NCBI GenBank assembly: GCA_037447655.1
Contig: JBBHKE010001449.1
Location: 1 to 12,051, forward strand
Reading direction: 5' to 3'
DNA: 12,051 nucleotides
Source of the DNA: Zygnema cylindricum
Taxonomy: Eukaryota > Streptophyta > Zygnematophyceae > Zygnematales > Zygnemataceae
Shown in pieces: positions 1 through 8,121 of this stretch (position 1 is its first letter; each line of letters starts with the position of its first letter). Below the pieces are notes generated by a model. That model was not told where the DNA came from, ran no database searches, and saw nothing but the letters and a program-made list of their open reading frames with translations. The translations under genes and the position numbers were made by a program.

Positions 1-60
1 CCCCTCCCCCTCCCCTTTCTCCCCTCCCTCCCTCCCTCCCTCTCTTCCTCCCTCTCTTTT
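1..60. repeat. Pyrimidine-rich microsatellite, (CCCT)n core
   Basis: Almost pure C/T on the plus strand. A tetranucleotide (CCCT) run of about five units lies at 22-41, flanked by longer C runs and a CTCT/TTCC tail. The minus strand is therefore G-rich, with many runs of three or more G separated by single A bases, a classical G-quadruplex-capable pattern. The tract is cut by the window start, so its full length is unknown. No gene is attached to it. Confidence 0.9.
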
Positions 61-680
61 ATTAGATGGGATAAATACTTTTAATGAGATGACAAACTAA
101 GTATTCAAAGCTGGAGGAAATGTAATTTTTTGAGGTTATTCCTTAGATGTGTTTTTATTCAAAGAAAAAAAAATCCATTCAAAAATTCATTTTTGACAAT
201 TTTTTGATTTTTTGCCATTTACTTGATTAATATCGAAGTCTTTTCCCAACGACAAATGGGAGAAGAGCACGAATTGATATCGAGATAGAATCAGGGTCGT
301 AGGTTTTTGTGAAGTCAATATCTTCAATTTGGGAAAAACCGTTTTTTTTTCTACGAAACGGGCTTTATATTTGTCCACGAATATATAGGTTTTCCATTTA
401 ATTCAAAAAACTCAAATACCTTCAATTTGGGAGAAACCTCTTTTTTTCTACCGAACGAGATTTGTGTTTATCAACGAATCCATCGATTTTTTTGTTAACT
501 AGAAATCTATTTGTAACAAATGTTTGTTTGTCCAAAGTGAATGGGAACAAAAGACCAAATGCTTTTTTTAATTAAGGGGCATTATATTGTTTGTCTCTCT
601 AAAAAATAAAAGGCGTCGAAAACTTTTAAATCAACTTTGGTCGAAAGAAAACTAAAATGAGAGAGAACAAAAGTAGAATT
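61..680. other. AT-rich non-coding stretch with a diverged direct duplication
   Basis: No convincing coding region. The stretch is T/A-rich with many homopolymer runs. Two related blocks start at about 318 and 416: the sequence TTCAATTTGGGA recurs at 323 and 421, each followed by AAACC, a T-run, CTAC, a GAAC/GAAA motif and a later CAACGAAT/CCACGAAT. The spacing is 98 bases and the copies are clearly diverged. A 63-codon minus frame here is low-complexity and crosses the repeat, so I do not call it a gene. Confidence 0.6.
318..492. repeat. Two diverged direct repeat copies, period about 98 bp
   Basis: Copy 1 begins near 318 and copy 2 near 416. Both contain TTCAATTTGGGA followed by AAACC, a run of 7-9 T, CTAC, and CACGAAT or AACGAAT some 60 bases in. 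Point differences and small indels separate the copies, which suggests an old tandem duplication. No known element is recognised. Confidence 0.6.
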
Positions 681-689
681 AGTATTTGG

Positions 690-1330
690 AGAGAATCGTG
701 GCCCATAGTGACAATAAGATGAACCAGGGAGTATTTCGAGATAGGGAAGGGTATGGAAAAGGGGAAATGGGAGGTCAGGTGCAGAGGGATATGAAAGAGG
801 AGCAGAGGAATATAAAAGAGGAGCGGAGGGATGAGAGAGAAGTGGATCAAAATGGTGGGAGAGGAGAGGAGAGAGTTGAAAGAGAGGAAAAGCAGAGGGA
901 TGAGAGAGAAGAGGATCAAAGGGATGGGAGAGGAGGAGAGAGTTCAAAAAGAGGGGGAGCAGAGGGATTAGAGAGGAGGAGAAAGGACGAAAGCAAAACC
1001 TAAGAAATGAATACGGTTTGGAAGACCAAATGTTTGAGGGAGTGGATATCATTTGCAATTGAGTCAGAAAGGGAACCAAAATTAGGATGGTAAAGATTGG
1101 GAGTGGCGTTAATTACAAATGGGGTCAATCTTCGAAAGTAGGAGTGAAAAAAAGAGGAATAGGGTGGAAAGTGGAGGTTGTGGAAAGAGGAGGGGAAGGA
1201 AAAATAAATCGACATGGAGAAGGGAAGATGAAGTCGTGAAATGGGTAGCTTCTGTGGAGGGGTTAGGGGGAAGATCAAGAGAGAAGAGAATAAAAAAGAG
1301 AGAAAGATGACGGGAGAGGCATAGGAGAAT
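690..1330. repeat. Purine-rich (GA) minisatellite region
   Basis: The plus strand is strongly purine-biased for about 600 bases. Clear 21-bp units start at 781, 802 and 823, each of the form GC(A/G)GAGG(G/A)ATATGAAAG or close to it. A longer unit of about 67-69 bp then starts at 823, 892 and 959 (GC(A/G)GAGGGATGAGAGAG). Because 21 is a multiple of three, one plus frame (open about 686-1003, first ATG 719) reads as a charged repeat rich in Arg, Glu, Asp and Gly. The minus frames read as Leu/Pro/Ser repeats. I regard these frames as by-products of the repeat. Such mirror-like polypurine tracts can form triplex (H-DNA) structures. Confidence 0.8.
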
Positions 1331-2299
1331 GTCACAATCTGGAGGGTGAAATACAACATAATGTTGTTTAGAGTTTGGGGCATACTCAGCAAAAAAGCCT
1401 CGGGTGTACGGGTGTCCCACTCGACGTTTTTTTAGAGTTTCATAATTAAAAATATGGAGGTGGTGACCCACTATTAGTTTGCTGGTTGAACCAATTTTCA
1501 TGGTAGTGATTTTAGGAAGAACGTAAGTTTTCATGGAAGTTTTTTAGGGAAAACGTTAGGGAGAAAGTCGTTAGGGAGAATGTTAATGGGACTGTGATTT
1601 CAAAGTTAGCGGTAGTAACGCCTTCAACCCAAAAAGTTCAAGGTAGATTGGCAAAATAGAGTTCGTTTCTATTAAAGTTCAGTTGTACGTTGCTACAACT
1701 CCGTTTTTTTTATATAAGGTGCACTATTTTGATTTTTGAAATTGGGTTAAGCAAGATGTGCAAAAAAAAATTAACAGCGAACAAACGGATTGATCAAGGC
1801 ATTCACTTGTCGATAAACACCACAATCCATTCCCATTGCATGCAAATCAACCATGATTAATGCATATATGAAAAGAGACAAACAGGTGTACAGGTGGAAT
1901 TGCATCTTTTTTGGCACACAAGCTCTACAAAAAGACAATTCCTAAATAATCTCTCAAAAACATAACGTGACCACAAGATGGGGTTCAACCACACTTTGTC
2001 TTATTACGTCAAAGCCGTACAATTCTTTGCTCGACCTTCTTCGGTAATATGACTCATATTCTGTCTCCCCTAGACTAACTCACATGTCCCAAACATCCAA
2101 AGCTACCTCGGGTATTCTCATGGAGGTACAATAACCGTTAAATTTGTTACCACAAATTCCTTTTTGTGCGGTCCAATACTAACAATTAGACCGGTTATGC
2201 ATGCATGCCTCACTTTAGACTTATGAGAGTCATCCCCTTATATGCACATTAAAGTCACCGTGCGATCGGGCCCTCTTGTCCACAATGGTGTGACAACGT
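1331..2299. other. Gene-poor stretch, unassigned
   Basis: No open frame here has protein-like composition. Small features: a diverged 33-bp tandem repeat at 1495-1560 (both copies begin TTTTCATGG); an inverted repeat AGTTGTA/TACAACT at 1681-1687 and 1694-1700; and a TATATAAG motif at 1711-1718 with no downstream gene that I can support. The tandem ATGCATGCATGC near 2197 is a short alternating sequence. This is probably decayed transposon or ordinary intergenic DNA. Confidence 0.5.
1495..1560. repeat. Diverged 33-bp tandem repeat
   Basis: Two adjacent copies start at 1495 and 1528. Both open with TTTTCATGG, continue with a T-rich TTTTAGG-like block, and close with AACGTAAG or AACGTTAGG. About three quarters of positions agree by eye. 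No function is apparent. Confidence 0.55.
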
Positions 2300-2571
2300 C
2301 GTGTCCTTCTCGTGAGGTGTGAAGCCCGTGAATTTCTTCGCAACTATTCCAATTCTCTTGTGACATTGTCCCTTTCAGGCGCGGTCGTCTCATTCTAGCG
2401 CCTGTAGTTCCCTGTCCGTAAAATTATGTTGTCCCAAGGGTTCCAACCAAGCGGAATGGGCGCTTTCATCCCAACTTTCTCATACCTATCCTTGTGGCGC
2501 CATTCTAAGCGCTCTACTCTTTGGTTACGATTCGCAAACTTGGACGCTAAATGTGATTGTGTGATTTCCAT
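2300..2571 (-). pseudogene. Weak broken open frame, unknown
   Basis: On the minus strand, an ATG at 2571-2569 opens a 58-codon frame ending at TAG 2395-2397. The same frame continues past that stop for about 16 more codons to a second TAG, then about 40 codons further. The predicted product is mixed and charged (for example EITQSHLASKF near the start and LGWNPWDNI near residue 42), which is less repetitive than the neighbouring chance frames. I do not recognise a family. It could be a decayed transposon gag or chance. There is no splice or promoter evidence. Confidence that this was ever a gene is low. Confidence 0.15.
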
Positions 2572-2639
2572 CTGCGATTTCTATTACTCCTTAGTCACCT
2601 ATCCTCATGTGAGGTGTCTGTTCCCCTTCAAGTACGACG

Positions 2640-3502
2640 TTTGATTCACTCACTCATTAACCAATCCGCAAGTGTGGCGATGCTTCCCCATTTGTGTAGG
2701 CTTTGATCATGGAGTTTGGCAGTTGTCGGGCCCACGGCGCTACGTATCTTGATTTCCCATAGTCAAGATATACGCCTATCTTATCGGGCCATCTTATCGG
2801 GCTTTGAAAAGTTTTGTATATATTCCTGTTATACGTCTTTCCTTACTATGTCAATCATTTAGTCGCTTTGCGTGTACTCCATGTTCCTATTGAATCGTCC
2901 GCATAGGGTCTATAAATTTGATTTTTTTGTTGGGGGGTAAGGTTTTTCTTTCCCCTTGCTCTTATTCCTCAATATTGGCCTTCATTGTGTGCGGCCTCCA
3001 AAAATTCCACTTCTTGGATTCCCCCCAGCCAATTTTAAACTTACCCAAGTGAAGATTTCCCATCCTTTGGACTTAATCCCCCTCCCTTTGGAAGGCCCCT
3101 TTCCCTCTTATCCCCATTCCCTTATACGTATGTCACTTCATTCCCTTTCTTCATTTCGCCCCATGGCATTGGCTCTCTCTCTCTTTTCCTCTCTCTCTTT
3201 CAAACCCCTTCTTTTTTGGTATCTACGTTGTACATTATTTTGCCTTTCCATGTCAATTTTCCTATCCCACATTTTTCCATAAAGCTCTTCATCAATTGCT
3301 CGCCGATTTTGAAACGGCTTTAGGGGCTTTGTATGCCCCACCTGATAAGATTGGTATGACAGATGCAAGTGTCTTCCTAGAGGTTAGAGTAAGTAATGTA
3401 ATCAAAATGTCATGGATAGATTCTCTCTCTTGAACTTGTCCTTCAAGAAGAATAGCTTATATTGGGAAGAAGAGGAGAATAGAGATTAAGGGTTATCCCC
3501 GA
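2640..3502. other. Gene-poor stretch, pyrimidine-rich in part
   Basis: Bases 2940-3290 are C/T-rich on the plus strand. They yield a Leu/Pro/Ser-rich plus frame and an Arg/Glu/Lys-rich minus frame (3138-3368), both typical of compositional bias. Small structures: an imperfect inverted repeat TATCTTGA/TCAAGATA at 2745-2752 and 2763-2770, a doubled ATCTTATCGGGC just after it, and CTTGAA/TTCAAG around 3431-3449. No gene or recognised element is supported. Confidence 0.5.
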
Positions 3503-3897
3503 ATGAAGCCTTTTCACGGGGTTGAGGTGGGTGGTGGTTGGTTGAGAGGTGGGCGTTTGGAATGGCGGCAGATAATGGCCTCTGTTGCAGAGGGATTACG
3601 TCGACTCCGTATCTCATCTCTTATTACATTGGTATGTTCCCTTGTGGTCCGGTTCACTCTTTGTGGACCATGGTTGTTAGGATCCTCTCACCGTAATATT
3701 AAAACCTTCAAATTTAGATAGTCTAATCCTTCGATCTGCCATCTATCTTCCATAAATCATTGATTACTCCCGAGGCACTCTGTACTTGGGAGGCTTATAT
3801 TTAGTTAAACAGCAAGCATGGAGCATGGTTGGATACATGACATTGCCAAAACCCATTGGAGTGTGCCTTGGAAAAAGACCCTCTCTGCCGTAATTTG
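3503..3897. other. Left flank of the plus copia element, unassigned
   Basis: A 72-codon plus frame at 3503-3721 starts with ATG, but its product (rich in Gly, Arg and Leu) resembles nothing I know and is within chance length. No polypurine tract, other LTR or gene is visible up to the LTR start. The bases directly before the LTR are AATTTG. These would hold the left copy of any target site duplication. Confidence 0.4.
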
Positions 3898-3950
3898 TGT
3901 AGGAATTAATGGTTCTTGTTAGTATTTTCTAGGCATTAAACTGTATAAAT

Positions 3951-4006
3951 AATGCAGAAAAAAAGCAGAGGCAATCTTAATGCAGAAAATAAGCAGAGGC
4001 ATTTTT
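3951..4006 (+). repeat. 28-bp tandem duplication inside LTR
   Basis: Copies at 3951-3978 and 3979-4006 both start AATGCAGAAA and contain AAGCAGAGGCA. A few mismatches separate them. The minus-strand LTR shows no such doubling. Confidence 0.8.
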
Positions 4007-4011
4007 CCTGT

Positions 4012-4073
4012 AACTCCTGTCTTCAACTCCCACACTTGTCGCAACTCCTCTCTTCAACTCCCACACTTGTCGC
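4012..4073 (+). repeat. 31-bp tandem duplication inside LTR
   Basis: Copies at 4012-4042 and 4043-4073 differ at one position (AACTCCTG versus AACTCCTC) and share TTCAACTCCCACACTTGTCGC apart from that. The related minus LTR has the ACTTGTCG motif only once. Confidence 0.9.
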
Positions 4074-4143
4074 AGTCACTGAAGGTTAGAGAGAGAGCTA
4101 GAGCCATGGGCGCTGCGTATGCTGTCCAGAGAGAGACAGGCAA

Positions 4144-4253
4144 GAAGTAGTTTGGTAGGTTTACCAAAAGGGAACTTGACAAACCCAAGATTTGATCCGA
4201 AGTAGTTTGGTAGGTTTACCAAAAGGGAACTTGACAAACCCAAGATTTGATCC
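4144..4253 (+). repeat. 55-bp perfect tandem duplication inside LTR
   Basis: Copies at 4144-4198 and 4199-4253 are identical by eye. Each starts GAAGTAGTTTGG, contains the inverted repeat TTTGGTA/TACCAAA, and ends AAGATTTGATCC. Perfect identity in an otherwise decayed element implies a recent duplication or gene conversion. The minus LTR has one copy of the corresponding block. Confidence 0.95.
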
Positions 4254-4325
4254 TGGTACCTACTGCCCGTTGAGTTAGCTAGTAGTCGTTAGCCTTATCC
4301 TATAAGTTTAGGACCAATGCTGAAG

Positions 4326-4334
4326 TATATAAGG
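4326..4334 (+). promoter_or_regulatory. Conserved TATA-like element in plus LTR
   Basis: TATATAAGG lies at about LTR position 430 within GAAGTATATAAGG. The minus LTR has CAAGTATATAGGG at the equivalent place (9371-9379 on the opposite strand). Conservation between two diverged LTRs supports a core promoter at the U3/R boundary. A second candidate, TATAAAT, is at 3944-3950, close to the LTR start. No transcript data are available. Confidence 0.4.
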
Positions 4335-4451
4335 TTTAACAGATATATATATAAATATTTACCCGTAGACTAATTCGTTTAATGGGAAATAGATAAGTAG
4401 TGCATAGATACAGTTTAATATTGTACAAAGTACGATATGATGAAGAAACGG

Positions 4452-4494
4452 ATATCGCGCACATTTGTTTCAACAACGAAACAAATATCGCGCA
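4452..4494. repeat. Hairpin flanked by 10-bp direct repeats in LTR
   Basis: A perfect 9-bp inverted repeat ATTTGTTTC/GAAACAAAT (4463-4471 and 4478-4486) has a 6-base loop. It sits between two copies of ATATCGCGCA (4452-4461 and 4485-4494), the second overlapping the hairpin arm by two bases. I see no equivalent in the minus LTR. Confidence 0.8.
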
Positions 4495-4746
4495 TCAAAT
4501 TTTGATGGCTACAATTGAAAGCCGGTTCTGATCAAAGGCCGCGATAGATGCCGAGATCGCGGAATAGGTTTTTGGCGGTTTTTGGTCACCGCCACGTAAA
4601 TTGACACGCGGTAGAACCACATTGGCTTACGGCACCTCCGGGGATTATAAGAACAAACCCTGATATGGCATATGTCAACTTTTGGCCATGTTGTACGATG
4701 GCCATACAAAAAGTACACCGGCGCGTATACCTTTATGAACCATACA

Positions 4747-5086
4747 GTACTGCTATTGGTGTTGTACGTCAATAGTAAGGGATTAGAGAGGAAGATAGGA
4801 CTTAGAAAAATTAAGTAGGTAGTCTCCTCTCCCCGAGAGAGCTTCTGTACAAAATGTCATCTTTGACCGCTATAACTTACTGCTCGAGGAGCAAATTCAA
4901 AGATTCATTTTGCTATCGACTCAAATTTAGAGATTCATTTTGCTATTGACTCAGGGTAGTCTTGCCTTCACAAGGGTGGAGGTGGCCAGAGTTCTTGTCT
5001 GCTAGGGTGGTAGTTATTATTGCTGAAACACAAAGGGGTTAAGGTTATCCTAGGGGCTTCGTGTGAGCTACCCATTCTGAGGACCT
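4747..5086 (+). other. Leader between LTR and gag, with weak primer binding site
   Basis: This is untranslated sequence of about 340 bases. A copia primer binding site complementary to initiator methionine tRNA normally begins TGGTATCAGAGC just after the LTR. Here only TATTGGTGT at 4754-4762 resembles it, so the site is either decayed or uses another tRNA. A 30-bp tandem duplication lies at 4892-4951. No gene is visible otherwise. Confidence 0.5.
4892..4951 (+). repeat. 30-bp tandem duplication in the leader
   Basis: Copies at 4892-4921 and 4922-4951 both begin CAAATT and share AGATTCATTTTGCTAT followed by CGACT or TGACT. They differ at about three positions. The copies lie upstream of gag. 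Confidence 0.85.
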
Positions 5087-6060
5087 ATGGAGGTCTCAGA
5101 ATTGCAGGTTATGGGCCCACCCTCTAGGGTGCCCATCTTTAATGGAATTCACTTCATACTATGGGAAAGTATGATGATACGAGCTTTATGTGAGAAAAGG
5201 TTTTAGGGAACAGTGAGTGGACGAGTGAGGCATCTATCTGGTCTTGGCATCCCTCCGGGGTTTGGAGGAAGCAGAATTACCAAAGATGTAGATCCATCTC
5301 CAACGGAGTAGACAATGGAAGGGGAGGTGGTGGACAAAGGAAAGGAGAAGGAGACGATCACACCGGTAACAACTAGTTCGGCATTCATATCACCTATTCC
5401 GAGGAACGAGGAGAATGATACTAATACTTGGGATTACAACAATATGGCGGCAAAGCACTTCATCCGCCATCTTACTCAAGGGCTTGCATCTCCTTATTTG
5501 CAGGTAGAGAGGGCATCCGAACTTTGGGTGGCTCTCATAGAGATGTACCGAAGTGGTACGATTCAACAACTGCAGTTGGCTGATCAGAAAATTGACGCCT
5601 ATGTATACAAAGAGGGGAAGATTTTGGATTTTTGTAATGAGCTCGCAACACTTTTTATGGAGCTAGAGATTGCTTGACAGGTTGAAACTGAAAAGGTGAA
5701 GGTTAACTGCTTGCTCATAAAGTTACCAGATGAGTTCGAGAACATAGTCAACGGTGTGCAAGACTTGTCGGACTGAAGGTGGATATGTAATTCACTGATA
5801 GGGATGATTCTCATTCTGGGGAACACGATTGAGGTCTGAAAGGGAGAATAGAGTGGGCAAGCCTTAGGAGCAGGGACTGATTGGAGGAACAATGATTTTA
5901 GGAAACCGGTCAGATATTATGGAGGGGGGGGGGGCAGCAAAATCAGATCGAAGAGTTCAGACAGAGGGCTCCCAAGGGTTTGTGTCATTTTTGTAAGAAA
6001 CCACGACACTATATGGCGGAGTGCACTAAGCTAACCAAACTTTGGTTAAAAGAGTGGCAG
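5087..6060 (+). pseudogene. gag: copia gag (capsid plus CCHC knuckle), broken
   Basis: Gag would form the virus-like particle and bind element RNA. The start is ATG 5087, after which the frame reads MEVSELQVMGPPSR then VPIFNG, the usual N-terminal copia/UBN2 pattern. Residues encoded at 5479-5674 resemble the UBN2 capsid region, with SELWVALIEMYRSGTIQQL and a KLPDEFEN-type block at about 5724-5747. A zinc knuckle CHFCKKPRHYMAEC lies at 5983-6024 with Cys, Cys, His and Cys all present, but the usual Gly before His is Arg. In-frame stops are TAG 5204, TAG 5309, TGA 5675 and TGA 5774. Frame slips lie near 5817, near 5850-5860, and at the run of 11 G at 5924-5934. The first TAG falls where relatives usually have Trp before Gly, so TGG to TAG is a likely change. 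Non-functional. Confidence 0.8.
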
Positions 6061-6798
6061 ATCGGTGGACCTCCAAGAGGAAAGAAAAAGGCTCTTGTGA
6101 CTCAGGTACACGAAGAGGCCAAGACCGAGGTCAAAATTCCTCGGAAGCATAAATATGCTTTCAGAGGTTTGAAAGGTGAAAAAGGTTGGATTGTGGATTT
6201 GGGTGCCTCCATGCACATGTGTTAGGATAAACGCATGTTCACTAAGACGAGAAAGATTCCCACCGTAGAGATTGAGTATGGGGATTGGTGGGTAGTGACT
6301 ACTACTATGGTAGGATCGGTAGATCTGAAAGTCTTAGTGGAGGGAAAGACATACATAGTGACATTCTCTGATGTGTTGTTTATTCTAGAGCTAAAAAAAA
6401 ACCTCATCTCAATGTCTGTGTTAGATGATAATGTTTTTGAGATTAGCACTAAGAAGGGAACCTTTATTGCTAGCTTTGAGGAGGAAGTTTATTTCACTGA
6501 CGAAAAAGGTAGCCAAGGGATGTTTAGGCTGATTTTAAGCAATGAAAAGAAGAAACTTTACTATGTTGGTGTTCATGATATTATTTTGTTGCATAAGAGG
6601 CTTGGACATGTGCATTTAGATAAGTTGAAAGAATTGAAAAAGATGGGAATAGTGGAGAAAATTCAGTTCGAAGAAAGTGAAAACCTGAGTGACTGTAGTG
6701 GTTGTGCTCAAGGTAAAGCACACACGTTACCCTTTCCAAAGGAAGCAAATTATAAAGGAGAAAAAGTGTTATACTTGGTACACACTGATATATGGGGT
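6061..6798 (+). pseudogene. pol: copia protease and GAG-pre-integrase, truncated
   Basis: The frame continues from the zinc knuckle. The protease active site block GWIVDLGASMHM is at 6184-6219. Relatives have Asp-Ser-Gly, and here Ser is Leu (TTG 6199-6201), so the protease would be inactive. TAG 6223-6225 interrupts the domain, after which the frame is open to the break. The block DVLFILELKKNLISMSVLDD (6370-6429) is the conserved copia stretch after the protease. GAG-pre-integrase follows with LLHKRLGHVHLDKL and a CSGC pair, so the HHCC zinc ligands (His 6592 and 6607, Cys 6694 and 6703) are intact. The domain ends LVHTDIWG, and homology stops at 6798. The integrase catalytic core is missing. 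The open frame runs on to 6933 through unrelated sequence. Confidence 0.85.
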
Positions 6799-8061
6799 GT
6801 CAAGCTCGTGTGCTTTACCGACAGTTCTTTATCTCACCAAGGATTTCCGGGCCCTTTCTCCCCTGTACAATCACCGGAGTACGGAGGAAGGAGTGTACCT
6901 AGCCCGATGAGATTCCTCTATTTTCTAAACTGAGCGAAACACACCTTATTTTGCACCCAACACAGGCCGGACGACAAAGTTTCCGTCTCACAGATGGTGA
7001 TTCCGTTAGAGAGGACCAGTTTATATCAGCCCTCGTGGGGGGTACAATGTGGATGGCCACGTAATTTTTCGGATTGTCATTTAGATTTTGTTGTTTGCTG
7101 TTAGTAGAATTTCAGTTAGGTTTAGCAGACTTTCTGTCCATTAATTACCCTAGGTCAAAGTCTGGTGTTCCCACACCAGTTCAAGATTTTTAGTAGTTTA
7201 TTGGTTCCGATTGGAACTCTCAATTCCGGATTTAGCGGGAGTCTGAAGCATAACTTTTTGCCTTGAGTGTGGTACGGCCTTATTCGTCCTATGTTTGTTC
7301 GATAGCAATTACTCTCCGCTCATTGGCTCATTGTATTGCGTTGACCTTTTGGATCTGAAATTGGACAAACTATGTTGTATAAGGCACTGGGGGCCGAAGG
7401 AGACAGGTTTCAGTTTCAGTACTATCTCTTGAGAAAAACCCTAGAAGTTTCAGCAAACTTTCTTTTGGAGAACTTTTGTTTTGTAAGTGATTGTGACCCT
7501 ATTGCCATCTTCGTTTACATCCGTCCTTTGTGGAAGTCGTAGTCCGGTCGAGTAGTTAGAACTATCTTTCCTGTTTGGGCGATTTGGGACTAATGTCTCT
7601 TGGATACCGAGAAGGGTCTTGCTGGTTCCGGGCTGCAAAAACCGAGGAGTTAAGGAGGCTTTACCTGTTCTAGTGTCTTCAGGAGAGATTTTGTCCCCTC
7701 TTGTTGTCTACGTGACGTTCTAGGGGTATGTTGTTCTCGCTTGCTATCATTCCAAATTATACCTTTATTCTCTATTTTCTAGGTCAAGGTGATATTGTTT
7801 ATTCTGAAACTGCATATATTTTTTTTATCCTTTCATTATTCTGAGTGGAAGTATCTTGGTTCTCTCTTTGATAGTCCTTTTTTGAGGCTTCGGTAGGTTT
7901 TTCCTCGAGGGTCAATTACCATAATCTTTTGTACCAGAATAGTGGATTTTGAGAGAATTTTTGTTACACTTTCAACAGAGCGTAACAGTACTGAAACAGC
8001 CACTAGTATCCTTCAGCATAAAGGGATAGCAACTTCACTTTAAGAGAACCTCACTTCTTAG
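6799..8061. other. Unassigned insert or flank after the broken copia element
   Basis: No copia, gypsy, LINE or DNA transposon protein that I know is visible in any frame. The start reads TGTCAAGC if one base is shared with the upstream codon, which fits a TG-starting element end, but no matching far end was found. AAACCCTAG at 7436-7444 resembles a plant telo-box, common in plant 5' untranslated leaders. A long T-rich stretch follows (7740-7960). Frames near 6960-7070 are open for 30-45 codons in more than one phase, with no family match. It may be a leader, an LTR-like region of another element, or inverted flanking DNA. Confidence 0.4.
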
Positions 8062-8121
8062 GAGGAGTTAGGGTTCTCGTTTCTGATAGTTTTGACAGCT
8101 TTGTCAGTTAGCCATCACTCA

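Larger units (their letters stand above)
3898..4746 (+). repeat. 5' LTR of plus copia element (about 849 bp)
   Basis: Boundaries are inferred by alignment to the minus-strand LTR at 9011-9668. The start TGTAGGAATTAATGG matches TGTTGAAATTAAAGG there, and the end CATACA matches TGTACA. Conserved blocks include 4062-4108 (about 40 of 47 positions match 9525-9571 reversed) and the core AAGATTTGATCCTGGTACC at 4243-4261 (one difference from the other LTR). A gag gene follows, so this is a 5' LTR. It is longer than its partner (about 658 bp), partly because of three internal tandem duplications. Both ends carry an uncertainty of a few bases. Confidence 0.75.
3898..6798 (+). mobile_element. Ty1/copia LTR retrotransposon, 5' part, degraded
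   Basis: Order on the plus strand: LTR (3898-4746), leader (4747-5086), gag with a CCHC zinc knuckle, aspartic protease, and GAG-pre-integrase. The protease coming before the integrase region in a single gag-pol reading order is the Ty1/copia (Pseudoviridae) arrangement. The element ends within a codon or two of the sequence VHTDIWG (about 6778-6798), where integrase core should follow but does not. Integrase core, reverse transcriptase, RNase H and a 3' LTR are all absent downstream on this strand. At least five in-frame stops and three frameshifts make it inactive. Confidence 0.85.

Noticed and set aside
582-1079. Minus-strand frame of 165 codons rich in Leu, Pro, Ser and His
   Set aside because: It is the reverse reading of the purine minisatellite. 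Its protein repeats mirror the DNA repeats and it matches no family.
1000-1534. Overlapping minus frames (130 and 141 codons) and a plus frame at 1119-1310
   Set aside because: All arise from strand-biased purine composition, overlap in several phases, and have low-complexity products.
1711-1718. TATATAAG as a gene promoter
   Set aside because: No downstream coding region or leader can be supported, and the motif is common in AT-rich DNA.
2956-3368. Plus frame of 108 codons and overlapping minus frame of 76 codons
   Set aside because: C/T-rich sequence gives Leu/Pro/Ser on one strand and Arg/Glu on the other. There are no motifs and no support for either.
4243-4300. Possible tRNA gene in the LTR
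   Set aside because: Only a B-box-like stretch is present. No cloverleaf arms or acceptor stem could be paired.
4509-4772. Minus frame of 87 codons
   Set aside because: It lies inside the LTR and the leader start of the plus element and is a chance opening.
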